DNA of 64,000 bases. Source: Saposhnikovia divaricata. Taxonomy: Eukaryota; Streptophyta; Magnoliopsida; Apiales; Apiaceae. The translations under genes were made by a program, and so were the position numbers. Of this stretch, positions 22,981 to 34,711 are shown piece after piece (position 1 is the first letter of the stretch; every line of letters starts with the position of its first letter). Location: the NCBI GenBank assembly GCA_036435485.1, contig CM071599.1, forward strand, positions 12,054,803-12,118,802, given 5' to 3'. The notes beneath the pieces were generated by a model. The model had not been told where the DNA came from, did no database searches, and saw only the letters and a program-made list of their open reading frames with translations.

Positions 22981-25383
22981 ATGGCTCCTAAAAATGCATT
23001 CAAGATCCCAATGTTCAACCGAGATCACTATGAAGAATGGGTTTTCAGAATGAGATTATATCTAGAGACTGTTAACCCTGAATATCTGGAAGTCCTTGAC
23101 AAGGGTAAATTTGTTCCAATGGTGGTTATTCCTGCACATACGGAAGGAGGGGTGGTTATAGCACCTCGGTCTGAGCCTAAAAAGGCCTCGGAGTTTTCGG
23201 ATGCTGACAAGGAACAAATAGCTTATGATACTGCCATACGACAAACCTTGATGGAATCTCTTGATCATGAAATGTTCAACATAGTCAAAGGTCTGACTAC
23301 AGCAAAGAAGATTTGGGACAAGATAGAAGTTGTCATGGAAGGATCTACAGAGGTTAGAAGCAACAAGACACTCATACTCAAGATGGAGTATGACACCTTT
23401 AGAATACGAAAAGGAGAAGGCATAACAGACGTCTATCTACGATTCAGTCAGTTGGTATTGGATTTGAATCTGAGAGGTGTAACTCTCCCCATGGTTGAGA
23501 CTAATACGAGATATCTGAGGAACCAGCCAAAAAGCATTGAACATAGGGTCTACGCAATAAGAGAAACCAGAGATTTGCATACAACTTCTCTGGAAGAGTA
23601 TTATGGAATATTAAAGACCTATGAGCTGGAAACACTTCAAGATCAAGCATGGGACAATGATTCAAAGGGAAAAGAAACTGCATCAGGATTAGTTGCTGAT
23701 GAGGAAGAGTCTAAGAAGGCAATGTTTGCAGCAAAGCCTAAATCATCACTTGCACCACACCAAGTTGATAATGATGACGAGTGCGCATCTGACAGTGATG
23801 ATGACTACTACACCCAAGAAGAGCTGGACAACATGGACGATAGTGTCGTGGCATACATGGCAAGGAAGTTCAGCAACATGAGATTCAGAAAGAGCAACCG
23901 ACCACAGAGAAATTCTTCATCCTATTATCGGGCTGCTAGGGGTGGTGGTAGTTCGTCAGGCTACAAAGGAAAAGGCAAGAATACCAGCTACAAATCTCCT
24001 TTGGATTTCAAAATGAAGTTCAAATGCTATAACTGTGGTGAAGCTGGACATTTTGCCTCAGACTGCAAAAAGCCTAAACAGACTTATCCAAAAGAGACAT
24101 ATGAAGCCCTCAAAAGCAAGTATGAATCGCTGGTGAAGGAAAGACATGGAAAACGAGCTTTATTGGTGACAGAAGGAAGAGCTTGGGATGATTCAGATGA
24201 GGAAGATGTTACTCATGTAGCAAACTTTGCCCTCATGGCTGAGACATCAGAGGAACCATAGGTACCAGTTCTAACCCTTAAAGTTGAAATGTCCATTGAT
24301 GATTATAAGGAACAGAACGGGGCTCTTAGTGAAGAGATCTATATGTTGTGCAAAAGCCTAGACTCTTCTCAAAAGGAACAGAAAACACTTGTTGCCAAAA
24401 GCAGAATGCTTGAGGCAAAAGTGGAAGAGCTGGAGGCTGCTTGCACTGTAGATACTTCCCTAAGAGACTTTATTAAATCTCTGGAGCACAAGCTCGTCCT
24501 TAAGGAAGAAGTAGAAGCATGTCTTAGGAACAATCTAGCTGAGTTAGAAACTAAATGCGAAGCTTACAAACTAGCTGCTAGTAAAGTGTATGTAGATAAT
24601 GACACATTTAAGAAGATAACTGGAGTAGGTATAGGACTTGATTATTCTGACCTTCCTAAGAAAGAAGGAAAGAGACCTATTGACACTAGTTCCAGTGACC
24701 TTAAAAAAGAAACACCTAGAATTCTTAAATCGGCTGTCAAACCTATCTACAAACATCTTGTTCCTAGAATAGAAGAAGAAGAGACTGAATTGATAGCTAG
24801 ATATGAGATTGAGATGGAAGATCGCCAGAAAGAACAACCTATAACTCCTATCAAACAAGTTAAAATCAATTTCCCTAGAGATGAATCTAGACTGGGATTA
24901 GGAGCTAAGGCTGTTAAACAACAAGGAAAGAAAGAAAAAGGCATAAAAGAGGTTAAGGCTGAACGACTAAAGAAAGCATGTTATCACTGTAAATCTACTG
25001 AACATCTTTCTTATGCATGCAAAGCAAACATGAATGTTCCTGCTACACATGCCATGCCTATCACACATACAATGAATAATCTGCATCAAAATCATGCACA
25101 GTGTGGTCAACCTAATTGTATGCCATGCACTTTTAACATCATGCAAACTTTTGTGCATTTAATGAATGCATCTAGCCAGTCATGCTTAAATACTGTTGCT
25201 AGTTCAAACATCAAGAAAAAGCATGTGAGAGCCAAGACTGTCAGTCCTCCTAAAGTTAGGAGTGACAAACCTTCTCCTAAGACTGACAAATCTGTCAAGT
25301 CTGAGAAAGGAAAGGAGATAGTCGAAAGCTCTAGTAATGTTAAGAAAAGTGCATCTCCTGTTGTTAAATCTGTTGATTCTTGA
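22981..25383 (+). pseudogene. SIRE-type gag with one internal in-frame stop
   Basis: Gag capsid/nucleocapsid precursor of the element. The frame starts at ATG 22981, is interrupted by TAG at 24259-24261 and continues in the same frame to TGA at 25381-25383. The N-terminal part has the copia gag (UBN2-like) region (YEEWVFRMRLYLE, LTTAKKIWDKIE). The first zinc knuckle is CYNCGEAGHFASDC near 24025-24067. After the stop comes a coiled-coil region (about 24290-24600), then a basic segment and a second knuckle, CYHCKSTEHLSYAC, near 24979-25020. Two knuckles separated by a coiled coil suit this lineage's long gag. The single stop suggests recent inactivation, but readthrough cannot be excluded. Confidence 0.85.
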
Positions 25384-28300
25384 TCTTATCGAAAAGCCGG
25401 GCCCAATCAAAGTTGGGTTCCGAAGAATGTCTAACCAATCTGTCATTGCAGGGCATTAAGCAGAATAGAAATAAAGTTATATGGGTGCTAGACAGTGGAG
25501 CATCGAGGCATATGACTGGAAACAAGTCCCTGCTTACAGAGTTGGTTATGAAGGCTGGCCCTTATGTTACCTTTGGAGATGACAGCATAGGTGTGACAAA
25601 GGGATATGGCAAACTGAAAACTGGCAATGTCATCATAGAAGATATTTCCTATGTTGAGGGACTGAAGCACAATCTGTTGAGTATCAGTCAATTCTGTGAC
25701 AAAGGTTACGAAATTGTCTTCAACAAGAAAGGTGTATCAATCACTCACATCAAGGAAGGCTCACTAGCTTTGAGAGGAGTTCGAAAGGCAGATCTTTTTG
25801 TTGCAGATATGGATTCAGCAAATCAGAATGAGGTCACCTATTTTTACAGCAAAGCCTCGGATGATGAAAGCTGGTTATGGCACAAAAAGCTATCTCACTT
25901 AAACTTCAAAACGATGAATGCTCTCGCGAGGCGAGAATTGGTGAGAGATCTACCTCAAATGGAGTTCGCTCTGAAAGGACTCTGTGAAGCTTGTGAAATG
26001 GGAAAGTCGAAGCGAGCATCGCATAAAAGCAAAGAAATTTCTAGTATTACTGAGCCTCTGCAACTTCTTCATATGGATTTGTTTGGCCCAGTGAATGTCC
26101 TATCTTTGTCTAGGAAAAGATATGCATTGGTAATCGTGAATGACTTCTCCAAGTATACATGGGTATTGTTCGCAATGACGAAAGACGAAGTACCTTTCTT
26201 AATCATTGATCACATCACTCAAGTTGAGAATGTTTCAACACTTACTGTGAAGACGATTAGATCAGACAATGGCACGGAATTCAAAAACGCAGTGCTGAAT
26301 GACTTCTGTGTATCTAAAGGAATACGTCGTCAGTATTCAGCCCCGAGAACTCCACAGCAAAATGGAGTAGTTGAAAGGAAGAATAGAACTTTGGTTGAAG
26401 CAGCAAGAACTTTGTTGTATGATTCAAAACTTCCTTTGTACTTCTGGGCCGAAGCAGTGAATACCGTGTGTTTCACTCAAAATAGAACCTTGATCATAAA
26501 AGATAAAGAAAAGACACCATGTGAGCTAATGAACAACAGAAGACCAACAATCAAATACTTTCATGTCTTTGGAGCAAAATGCTATGTACTTATAGATGAT
26601 GAAAATCTAGGCAAGTTTGCAGCAAAAGCTCGTGAAGGAATCTTTGTTGGTTACTCCACAGATGTGGTGGCAGCTTATAGAGTGTTCTTAGTGAATGATC
26701 GAAAAGTGACTGAAAGCTACAACGTCAGATTCGACGATACCAAACTCCCATCAATTTCTAGAGATTCTAGTGAACCTGAGTCCCTAAAATTTCAGAATCT
26801 GGACTTAGATGAACTTGAGGATGAACCTGAGTTAGTTGTCCCATTAAATGTTCCAAGTGTACGTGAAGAACCTGAGTCTAGTGAACAAGCTAATTCTACA
26901 AGATCAGAAGAGACTTCTTCAGTACGAACCGGCAATAACTCAGGGGGAGTAAATAGCAGCTCAAGGACAACTGTTCAAGGCTCGAGACGAGTTGACAGTA
27001 GTTCTGTAGGAGCTGGCACTAACTTAGGGGGAGTTAGTGAGAATAATCAAAGTAGTCAGTACCATAACTCAGAAAGTCAAGCTGAATCATCAAGACAATT
27101 TCCAGGAGAACGGGTATGGAATAGAGATCATCCGTTTGAATTAATTATTGGTGATCCAGATGCTGGTGTGACTACTAGAAGAACTGCAAGAGCTGACCTG
27201 GATAATATTTCCTTATATTCTGGGTTCTTATCCAAGCTTGAACCTAAAGAAATAGAAGAAGCTCTTGGTGATGCTGATTGGGTGATTGCAATGCAAGAGG
27301 AACTCAATCAGTTTGAAAGGCAGAAAGTTTGGAAACTGGTACCCCGACCAAAGAACATATCAGTAATTGGAGCTAGGTGGGTATTCAGAAATAAACTGGA
27401 TGAAAACGGACTTGTAACACGAAACAAGGCTCGTTTGGTTGCAAAAGGTTATTCTCAGCGAGAAGGAATTGATTATGATGAAACCTATGCACCAGTTGCA
27501 AGACTTGAGGCAGTCAGGATGTTCTTGGCATTTGCAGCACATAAGAACTTCAAGGTTTTCCAGATGGATGTGAAAAGTGCCTTCCTGAACGGAGAGTTAG
27601 AAGAAGAAGTGTATCTGGAACAGCCGCCTGGCTTCGTTGATCCAGAACATGTAGATTTTGTGTATCTTCTCTTCAAATCTGTCTATGGCCTCAAGCAATC
27701 CCCAAGGCGATGGTATGAAACCTTATCCTTATTCTTAATTGAAAATGGTTTTACTAGGGGAGTAATTGATAAAACATTGTTCTACAAAAATGTAAGAAAT
27801 GACTTAATACTTGTTCAAGTCTATGTGGACGATATTATTTTTGGGTCATCAAATGAGCGCTTGTGCGAGAAATTTGCCAAGCTAATGCAGGAAAAATATG
27901 AGATGAGCATGATGGGAGAGCTGTCCTTCTTCCTTGGATTACAGATCAGTCAGAGAAAAGATGGTATCTTTATCTGTCAATCCAAGTACGTCAGAGATTT
28001 ACTCAAAAAGTACAATCTAGAAGATGCATCAGCAGCTAAGACTCCCATGGCAACAGCCACGAAGCTTGATGAAGACAAATCAGGTAAACCAGTTGACATC
28101 ACAAGCTATCGAGGTATGATTGGCTCACTCCTCTATTTAACTGCAAGTAGACCCGATATAATGTTCGTAACTTGTTTATGTGCAAGGTTCCAAGCGGATC
28201 CTAGAGAATCACATCTCGTAGTCGTCAAGAGAATTTTTAGGTATCTCAAGGGCACACCAAATCTAGGGATTTGGTACCCAAGAGATACAGCTTTTAATCT

Positions 28301-28766
28301 AATTGGCTATTCGGATTCAGACTATGCAGGTTGCAGGATTGATAGGAAAAGCACATCTGGTGCTTGTCAATTTCTTGGCAGAAGATTGGTGTCCTGGAAA
28401 AGTAAAAAGCAACATACAGTATCTACTTCTACTGCTGAAGCTGAGTACATTGCTGCTGGAAGCTGTGTAGCTCAAATACTGTGGATGAGGAACCAATTGA
28501 AGGATTATGGCATGGAACACAAGAAAATTCCAATTATGTGTGACAACACAAGTGCCATTGCCATAACCAACAATCCTGTAGATCACTCAAGAACCAAGCA
28601 CATCGACATCAGGTATCACTTCATAAGAGAACATGTCGAGGAGGGGAATGTGGAGCTACATTTTGTGCCCACAATGCAACAAATTGCAGATATATTCACC
28701 AAACCTCTTGATGAAGTAACATTCAATAGATTGGTTGGTGAATTGGGAATGCTTAACACAAGTTAG
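25380..28766 (+). CDS. SIRE-type pol polyprotein: protease, integrase, reverse transcriptase, RNase H
   Basis: One uninterrupted frame of about 1128 codons, offset by -1 from gag and without its own convincing ATG, so it is probably made as a gag-pol fusion. Domains in order: aspartic protease (WVLDSGASRHMTGN near 25480), GAG-pre-integrase (LWHKKLSHL, CEACEMGKS), integrase core with D/D/E (DLFGPV, DNGTEF, NGVVERKNRT), an acidic Ser-rich linker (about 26780-27110), copia reverse transcriptase (QMDVKSAFLNGELEEEVY, catalytic YVDDIIFGS near 27820), and RNase H (SDSDYAGCRIDRKSTSG, STSTAEAEYIAAG). It ends with TAG at 28764-28766. All catalytic motifs are present, so this part looks able to function. 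Confidence 0.92.
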   Translation: MILSKSRAQSKLGSEECLTNLSLQGIKQNRNKVIWVLDSGASRHMTGNKSLLTELVMKAGPYVTFGDDSIGVTKGYGKLKTGNVIIEDISYVEGLKHNLLSISQFCDKGYEIVFNKKGVSITHIKEGSLALRGVRKADLFVADMDSANQNEVTYFYSKASDDESWLWHKKLSHLNFKTMNALARRELVRDLPQMEFALKGLCEACEMGKSKRASHKSKEISSITEPLQLLHMDLFGPVNVLSLSRKRYALVIVNDFSKYTWVLFAMTKDEVPFLIIDHITQVENVSTLTVKTIRSDNGTEFKNAVLNDFCVSKGIRRQYSAPRTPQQNGVVERKNRTLVEAARTLLYDSKLPLYFWAEAVNTVCFTQNRTLIIKDKEKTPCELMNNRRPTIKYFHVFGAKCYVLIDDENLGKFAAKAREGIFVGYSTDVVAAYRVFLVNDRKVTESYNVRFDDTKLPSISRDSSEPESLKFQNLDLDELEDEPELVVPLNVPSVREEPESSEQANSTRSEETSSVRTGNNSGGVNSSSRTTVQGSRRVDSSSVGAGTNLGGVSENNQSSQYHNSESQAESSRQFPGERVWNRDHPFELIIGDPDAGVTTRRTARADLDNISLYSGFLSKLEPKEIEEALGDADWVIAMQEELNQFERQKVWKLVPRPKNISVIGARWVFRNKLDENGLVTRNKARLVAKGYSQREGIDYDETYAPVARLEAVRMFLAFAAHKNFKVFQMDVKSAFLNGELEEEVYLEQPPGFVDPEHVDFVYLLFKSVYGLKQSPRRWYETLSLFLIENGFTRGVIDKTLFYKNVRNDLILVQVYVDDIIFGSSNERLCEKFAKLMQEKYEMSMMGELSFFLGLQISQRKDGIFICQSKYVRDLLKKYNLEDASAAKTPMATATKLDEDKSGKPVDITSYRGMIGSLLYLTASRPDIMFVTCLCARFQADPRESHLVVVKRIFRYLKGTPNLGIWYPRDTAFNLIGYSDSDYAGCRIDRKSTSGACQFLGRRLVSWKSKKQHTVSTSTAEAEYIAAGSCVAQILWMRNQLKDYGMEHKKIPIMCDNTSAIAITNNPVDHSRTKHIDIRYHFIREHVEEGNVELHFVPTMQQIADIFTKPLDEVTFNRLVGELGMLNTS

Positions 28767-30365
28767 TAAAGCCTTCTATCTGTAAAATCCAGGTTTATGT
28801 TTGTATGTGCAAGCTACTTAATCATTATGTGCTTAGACTTTAAAATGCCTAATTAATGATTGATATAGTTTGCATAAATTCATTGTGTTTTAAGTGTCTT
28901 TTATAGCACAAATCTGTGAATTTATGCTTGTTAGATTGCATGATCATAGGGGGAGTTAAATTCATAATATTCTAAATTTTGCATGATTTTTAGATGAATT
29001 TACCTATGATTTTCATGTAATTAGAGGCCTTGGAATTGAAAATCTTCAAAATTTCGAGTTAGTTTCTATCTCGAAACTCATCTCGAAATTCGACTTGAAT
29101 TTCGACTTAAGCTGTCAGAGTGAAGTTTTGAAAATTCTAAGTCTGGGAAGAATTTCGAGTTGTCTATCTCGAAATTCATCTCGAAATTCGACTTTGAGTT
29201 CGAGTTCGAGTTACCAGTGTGCCTAGTTCTATCTTCAAAATATTCGAGATAAAGTCTATCTCGAATTTTATCTCGAAGGTTGAGATGAGGTTTCCATTAA
29301 GGGAATATTTTGAAAAGAACTGAGAATAACTTCGAGTTAGTCTATCTCGAAACTCAACTCGAATTTCGACTTGATGTTCGAGATAGAGATCTCAGTTGCT
29401 TAGAAGGGAATTTTTGAGTTACTCCTAACTCGAATCTTATCTCGAAGGTTGAGATTAGGTTTCCATTCTAGATATTTTGGAAAGAATTGAGATTAACTTC
29501 GAGTTAGTCTCTATCTCGAAACTCAAATCGAATTTCGACTTGATGTTCGAGATAGAGTTAAACTTCTAACTCGAAACGTATCTCGAATTTCCCTGTATTT
29601 CTTTTACTGGAGGGGAATTTTCCAAGTTTACAAACCAATAAAGTTCGAGATAGGATTTCCCTATAGTTTTTGCTGTAAAATTGGTTAAAGTGCTTATTTG
29701 TGCTTATTTGTTCGAGTTAACCTCTATCTCGAACTTCATCTCGAAGTTCGACTTGATGTTCGAGATAGAGTTCGACTTAGGTGTTCCCTGTATGGACTTA
29801 GTATTTTTCACTCTTTTTAACAGGGACACTTTTGCCAATTCACAATCATCTATATATACATCTCTAACTCGATGCATCATTCACTTTACCTAATTTCATT
29901 TTTACAGCAGCCGCTTCACAAAAACAGGGCGATTTCACAAATTACATACCATTAATCCATGTTTTTGTGATTAAACTCATACTAATCACGAATTACTGCC
30001 AATTTTTTGACTGCTATTCACTGTGTTATCATTAATCGTTGTGGTGGTGTGTTTAGTGACCATTCATACACGCGCATATACATACACACGAACATAAATT
30101 GTTTGTGTAACTGTTCATAAAACACGATTTCATATTCTCTATCTAAACACACACGATTTCACTGGTATACACACGAATATTCATCTTCATTGAATATTCA
30201 GATTTAGTGTTGGCTTTTGATTGAATCCCGTAGTTTAATTTCTCAAAGGGACTTTTGTTGTTCTTGTTAAATTAAAAGGGATACAATCTTTAATTCGTAA
30301 ATTACTTGTTTTTCAAAATTAAAAAAACAAATTTCACATCTTTTAAAGAAAAACATTTAATTAAA
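28767..30365 (+). repeat. post-pol non-coding spacer with CTCGAA/TTCGAG repeat field
   Basis: About 1.6 kb between pol and the env-like frame with no supported coding sequence. From about 29048 to 29790 it is filled with short degenerate repeats such as CTATCTCGAAACTCATCTCG and TTCGACTTGATGTTCGAGAT. Because CTCGAA and TTCGAG are reverse complements, the region can form many alternative hairpins. TTCGACTT also occurs in the leader array. 29800-30365 is AT-rich. Confidence 0.7.
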
Positions 30366-33300
30366 ATGGCTCACCAATTTTCACTTGCTAAAAACAATTT
30401 TTATAATATTTCTACGGAAATTGGTGATCAACTCCCGCGGTTTAAGTTTTGGGTACGATTTCTTAATTTGTACTCCAAAGCTAGCCATGCTTTTACTGCT
30501 AAACCTACACTAGTACATGATGCTTTACAGCAATTATGGACTAGTGCGGTTACTTTTGGGAGCAAAATAACCCCCTTCGGTTTCAGGTTTACCTTAGCGG
30601 GTCAGGAATATGAGGTGACTGAAGAAATTGTCAACAGGGTTCTGGGTTTCCCAATCAAAGATGCTTATGATGCAGAACCTACAGCGGAACAACGCCTCAG
30701 ATTCTTTGAATAAATTGGATGTTATCCTCCGAAAGGCCCGATCACAGGAAATATCCAAAAACAATTCTTCCATGTGGAATGGAATTACTTTTTCGAGGCC
30801 ATCACAAGATGTTTTCGGGCACGCAAAAAAGATTTTCATCAAATTCCAATTCCAATGCAAACCTTTGCAGTTGCCCTAGCAAGAGAACTGGATATAAATT
30901 ATGGACGCATAGTTCTCTCTGAGATAGTGGCTTCAATGGGATCTCCTGCAAGCAGAGATATCACTACAACTGATGTTGTCTGCTGGTTTCCTCGGTTCCT
31001 ACAGATGCTGATTAATGACTTAATACCAAAGGATGCTCTTGCTGTTAGACAGGGATTTGCCAGAAGCCCAACATCTGCATCGCTAGGGATGGGCACTAAG
31101 TCACTTTCAACCATTGCTAATTAGGATAAACATCAAGGTAAACCTATGTCAATTCCTGAAAATATTCAAATGTGGCCTAGATATGATGTAGGAGTTACCA
31201 ATTTGGAGGCATCATCACAAGTTTCGTCACATGCTCAAAATCCATCTGTTCATGCTGAGGCATTTGATGAGATTCCTGATGAGCAAAGTGATGATGCACA
31301 AGGTAATGAACAAGGTAATCTCTCCCTGCATACTACTCATTCCTCCTCCTATGTATCTGATTCCGAGACCCAAGAGACTGCTAACCCGCAGAATCTATCC
31401 CAGTGTGAGAGCTACATTTCTGAGACTGATACACATTCTTATTCTCTTTCACCCCTGTTAACGGAAGTCAGAAAGCCAGCACGTATATATGTAGGAGATG
31501 ATGAGGAGAGTGAACCTGAAGAGCAGCAACTTATTCGAAAGAAACCTAAATTTTTTCGTGCTGCTACTTCAAACGTCCAGTCAAACCCTAATGTGTCACA
31601 CGCAACCACTCCACCTCACGAGAGTGGTTCTCCCTTTAAACAATCTGCACATAGGGATTTTGATGACAATTATGTACCTTTTGAAGATCCTGTTGCTTCA
31701 AAAGGACATGAAGTCTTAAGAACTTCAGCCGTACCTTCACCGGTACGTACTGATGCTGCAAAGAGGATCGGTTCTGATGTCGTACAAGGACAGTTTGCAG
31801 CCTCTCAGCCTGAGATTCCAACTCAGGAACAAACAAAAATTGATCCCATAACCGCCAATTATTTTGCTTATCCAATTTCTGCAGGTACTGCTTCATATTT
31901 CGGATCAATAATTGAAGACATACACGAGTGTGAGACAGGGAGTGTGTGTGAGAGGTTAGGGAGAGAGGGACCTTCATTTTTAAGGCCCGAAACCGAGCGC
32001 CAAATACCAACAGAACGAGTATTAGAGCGAGGCCACCTAAACCAAACACCGTCCCTTAATATTGAAAATTTTGATACTCGTATGACTTCTATGGAAAATC
32101 AGATGAGGCAGTTCGGGCAGACGATGGGGCAGTTCGGGATTAACATTGGAAACAATCAAAGGGCTCTAGACGACTACGCGGCAAGAATGGCAAGTCAAGC
32201 TACAGCTTTTGATGATTTGACAAATAAGGTCAATGACTTGGGCCATGCTGGTGGTGTCTTGGGAAGCACTCTCAATGAGAGGATGGGGGCAATGGAGTCT
32301 ACAATGCATACAATGGTTGTGGAGATCAGTAGAATGATGTTCGCAGTCAGGAGTTTTGTGCCCCCGGAGTGTTTCGAGTCCCAACAACCTCCCCCCGATG
32401 CTGGTGCAGGTGGTGCTAGTGGAGCGGGAGCCTCTGGTTCTGGTTTTGGAGGTTCTTATGCAGCTGGTGGAGCTGAAGACCAAGGTGGAGCTCAGGATAA
32501 CTCACCTAAGGGGGAGAGTGGAAAGGAGACGAGACAGCAGGCAGTTCACATCGAAGAAATTGAAGAACCCGCTGATCTTGTCAAGGAACCAGAAGTTGAG
32601 CCGTCTGTTGATGAAGAGGCTCTGAGGAGGAGAAAGGGTAAGGCAATGATGGTTGATGAACCATTCGTTGACCTGAGTCATCAGGAAACAGTACAAGAGG
32701 TACTTGACTCAGATTCTGATATGGAAGACGTACCATTGGCACATGCTATAAAAAGATCTTTGAAGGAACAAGGTGGAGGTGCTGGGATGTCTTCCGGAAT
32801 GCCTGAAGAAATTCCTGTTGATGAGGAAACCCTTAAAGCTCAACAGTTAGCCTTGGAACAAGCTTAGTTCCATAAAATGAAGATGATGCAAGAACGTGCT
32901 GCCTTCCTAGAAAAGAAAGTGGAGCTACAAGGGAAGCAGTATGTTCATGAGCTTGCAAGGCTAGCTGATCCTCAAGTTGATCTTGACAATAGGAGGATAG
33001 GACAGAAGTGGGATGAAGCAAGGAAGATAATGATGGGACCCTGTGCGAAAGGAGTCCATAACAAGGATGCAGATGATCTGTTCTACAACTTGAATTTGCA
33101 GAATCCAATGACTGGGGACTATATAAATGCTTTGAAGAGATTAATTTCTAAAGTCAGAGTTGGATACAATGCAAACCTTAAGGAGTGGCAGGTTATTTTG
33201 TCTTTGGTAGAAGGAGTCCCAACATCTTTCCTATATGTGGATGACCAATTCATAACGAGAAGATCTGCGTCAGAATTGTTCTTGCTAGCGACAAAAATTC

Positions 33301-34367
33301 AATACTCTCATTCTGAGGAGCTAAGCATTCTGTATAGAGATCAGTTAATGCAGCTAGCAGAGGACAAGGGTCCAGAATTCTCAGCATATCCAAATTTTGT
33401 CCGGATGGTAGTTGACGGAAAGATGAAGAGGGTTAGCATGGAGGAAAATGATCTAATGGAGCTTTCAGTGGAATCTCTCAAAGCTGTCTGTAGACAAATG
33501 ATGAGTAAGGGATTCGCTTCTGAGCTTAAAGATAAATCCGTGAAGATCATTGAAAGAGTCATATTCAAGAAGAGCAATGAGGTGTGGAAGTGTGATGTCA
33601 TTGCTCCAAACCCTCTTGATGACGTGAAGATTGAGCCGGAGCTGATAGAGAAGAAATGGAATATTCTTCAAGCCATGAAGAATGTAGATGAAGCTCTGAC
33701 TCTTCCTTCTGGAGCACTGGAACAAGTAGAGATAAGGGAGGCAATTGGTGTTCCAGGAAGTGATAGTGTATAATGGATACACGCTTATGTTGAAGATACA
33801 GCTGATGCCTTAGTATTCATAGATGCAGACCAGAATCAAACAATCTTGCATATGAGTAGAAAATGGCTGCTACGGACTCAAGATGCTGCATTTCTGGAGA
33901 GAGTATTATATGTATTCAAATGGGGCGAAGTGGAAGACAAGTATGTGGAAGAAAAGCAGAGACTCGTGAGTTACCTGTCTGAAGTAGTAGTGGAAAAGAA
34001 GCGAATGGAGCGAGATGCGGCCAGTGTCCACAATACTGACCGTGTCAAGGGCTACCCCAAGATGATCTATTGTCAGTTTAAAGCTGATAAATCTCACTGG
34101 AAACCTCAGCTCATAATGAAGAACTTTGAGGACATTCCAAAGATCAGAACTACTCAGGAGGTGGACAAACTCAGAAGGCTTTTCAAACATCCTTATCCAG
34201 AGCCCAAGAATCCTCTAGAAATGGAAGCTATAAGTCTGTTGAATGCTAGGTGGAAGCAGCTTAGAGATCCAGTGTACAAGAAAGAACAGCAACAGAAGGA
34301 GAAGCGCAAAAGGCAGAAAGAAGAGAAAGACCAAGCTGCTGAAGCTAGAAAGAGGAAACGGAATTAG
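30366..34367 (+). pseudogene. SIRE env-like third frame with four in-frame stops
   Basis: A single frame of 1334 codons from ATG 30366 to TAG 34365-34367. It is interrupted only by stops at 30711-30713 (TAA), 31122-31124 (TAG), 32865-32867 (TAG) and 33771-33773 (TAA), with no frameshift. The N-terminal region (to about 31120) is a conserved globular-looking domain found in plant retroelement proteins. The middle (31146-32860) is acidic, Ser/Pro/Gly-rich and probably disordered. The C-terminal part is helical and highly charged, ending in a Lys/Glu/Arg-rich tail. I see no signal peptide or clear membrane segment. The position after pol matches the env-like gene of SIRE1, whose function is unproven. 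Confidence 0.75.
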
Positions 34368-34700
34368 GGTTAAAGGTCAGAGTGGTGTGAACTTGAAGTT
34401 GGAAAAGCTTCATGTCTTTCGGTTGCTTTAACTCAATTGAGGAAAATTCACCTTAGAGTGAATCCAATAAGGTGATACAAGTTTGACTAAAAGGTATGAA
34501 ATAATCCAAGTGATAGGAATCACTCAAATGATCTTTAATTCGAAGTTCGAATTCTGTTTCTAGTTTAAGTTCTTTGTATTGTTTTCATGTAAATTTCAAT
34601 TGTAAATTATTCAAGACTGTAATGTTAATTATCTTTTCTCGTCTCATTGTTTAGTTGAGTTATCCTTCATTAATTTGAATGTCATTGTTAGACAATCAAA

Positions 34701-34711
34701 TTGGGGGAGAT
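34701..34711 (+). other. polypurine tract of SIRE-type element
   Basis: TTGGGGGAGAT directly precedes the 3' LTR and is the expected primer site for plus-strand DNA synthesis. Confidence 0.85.
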
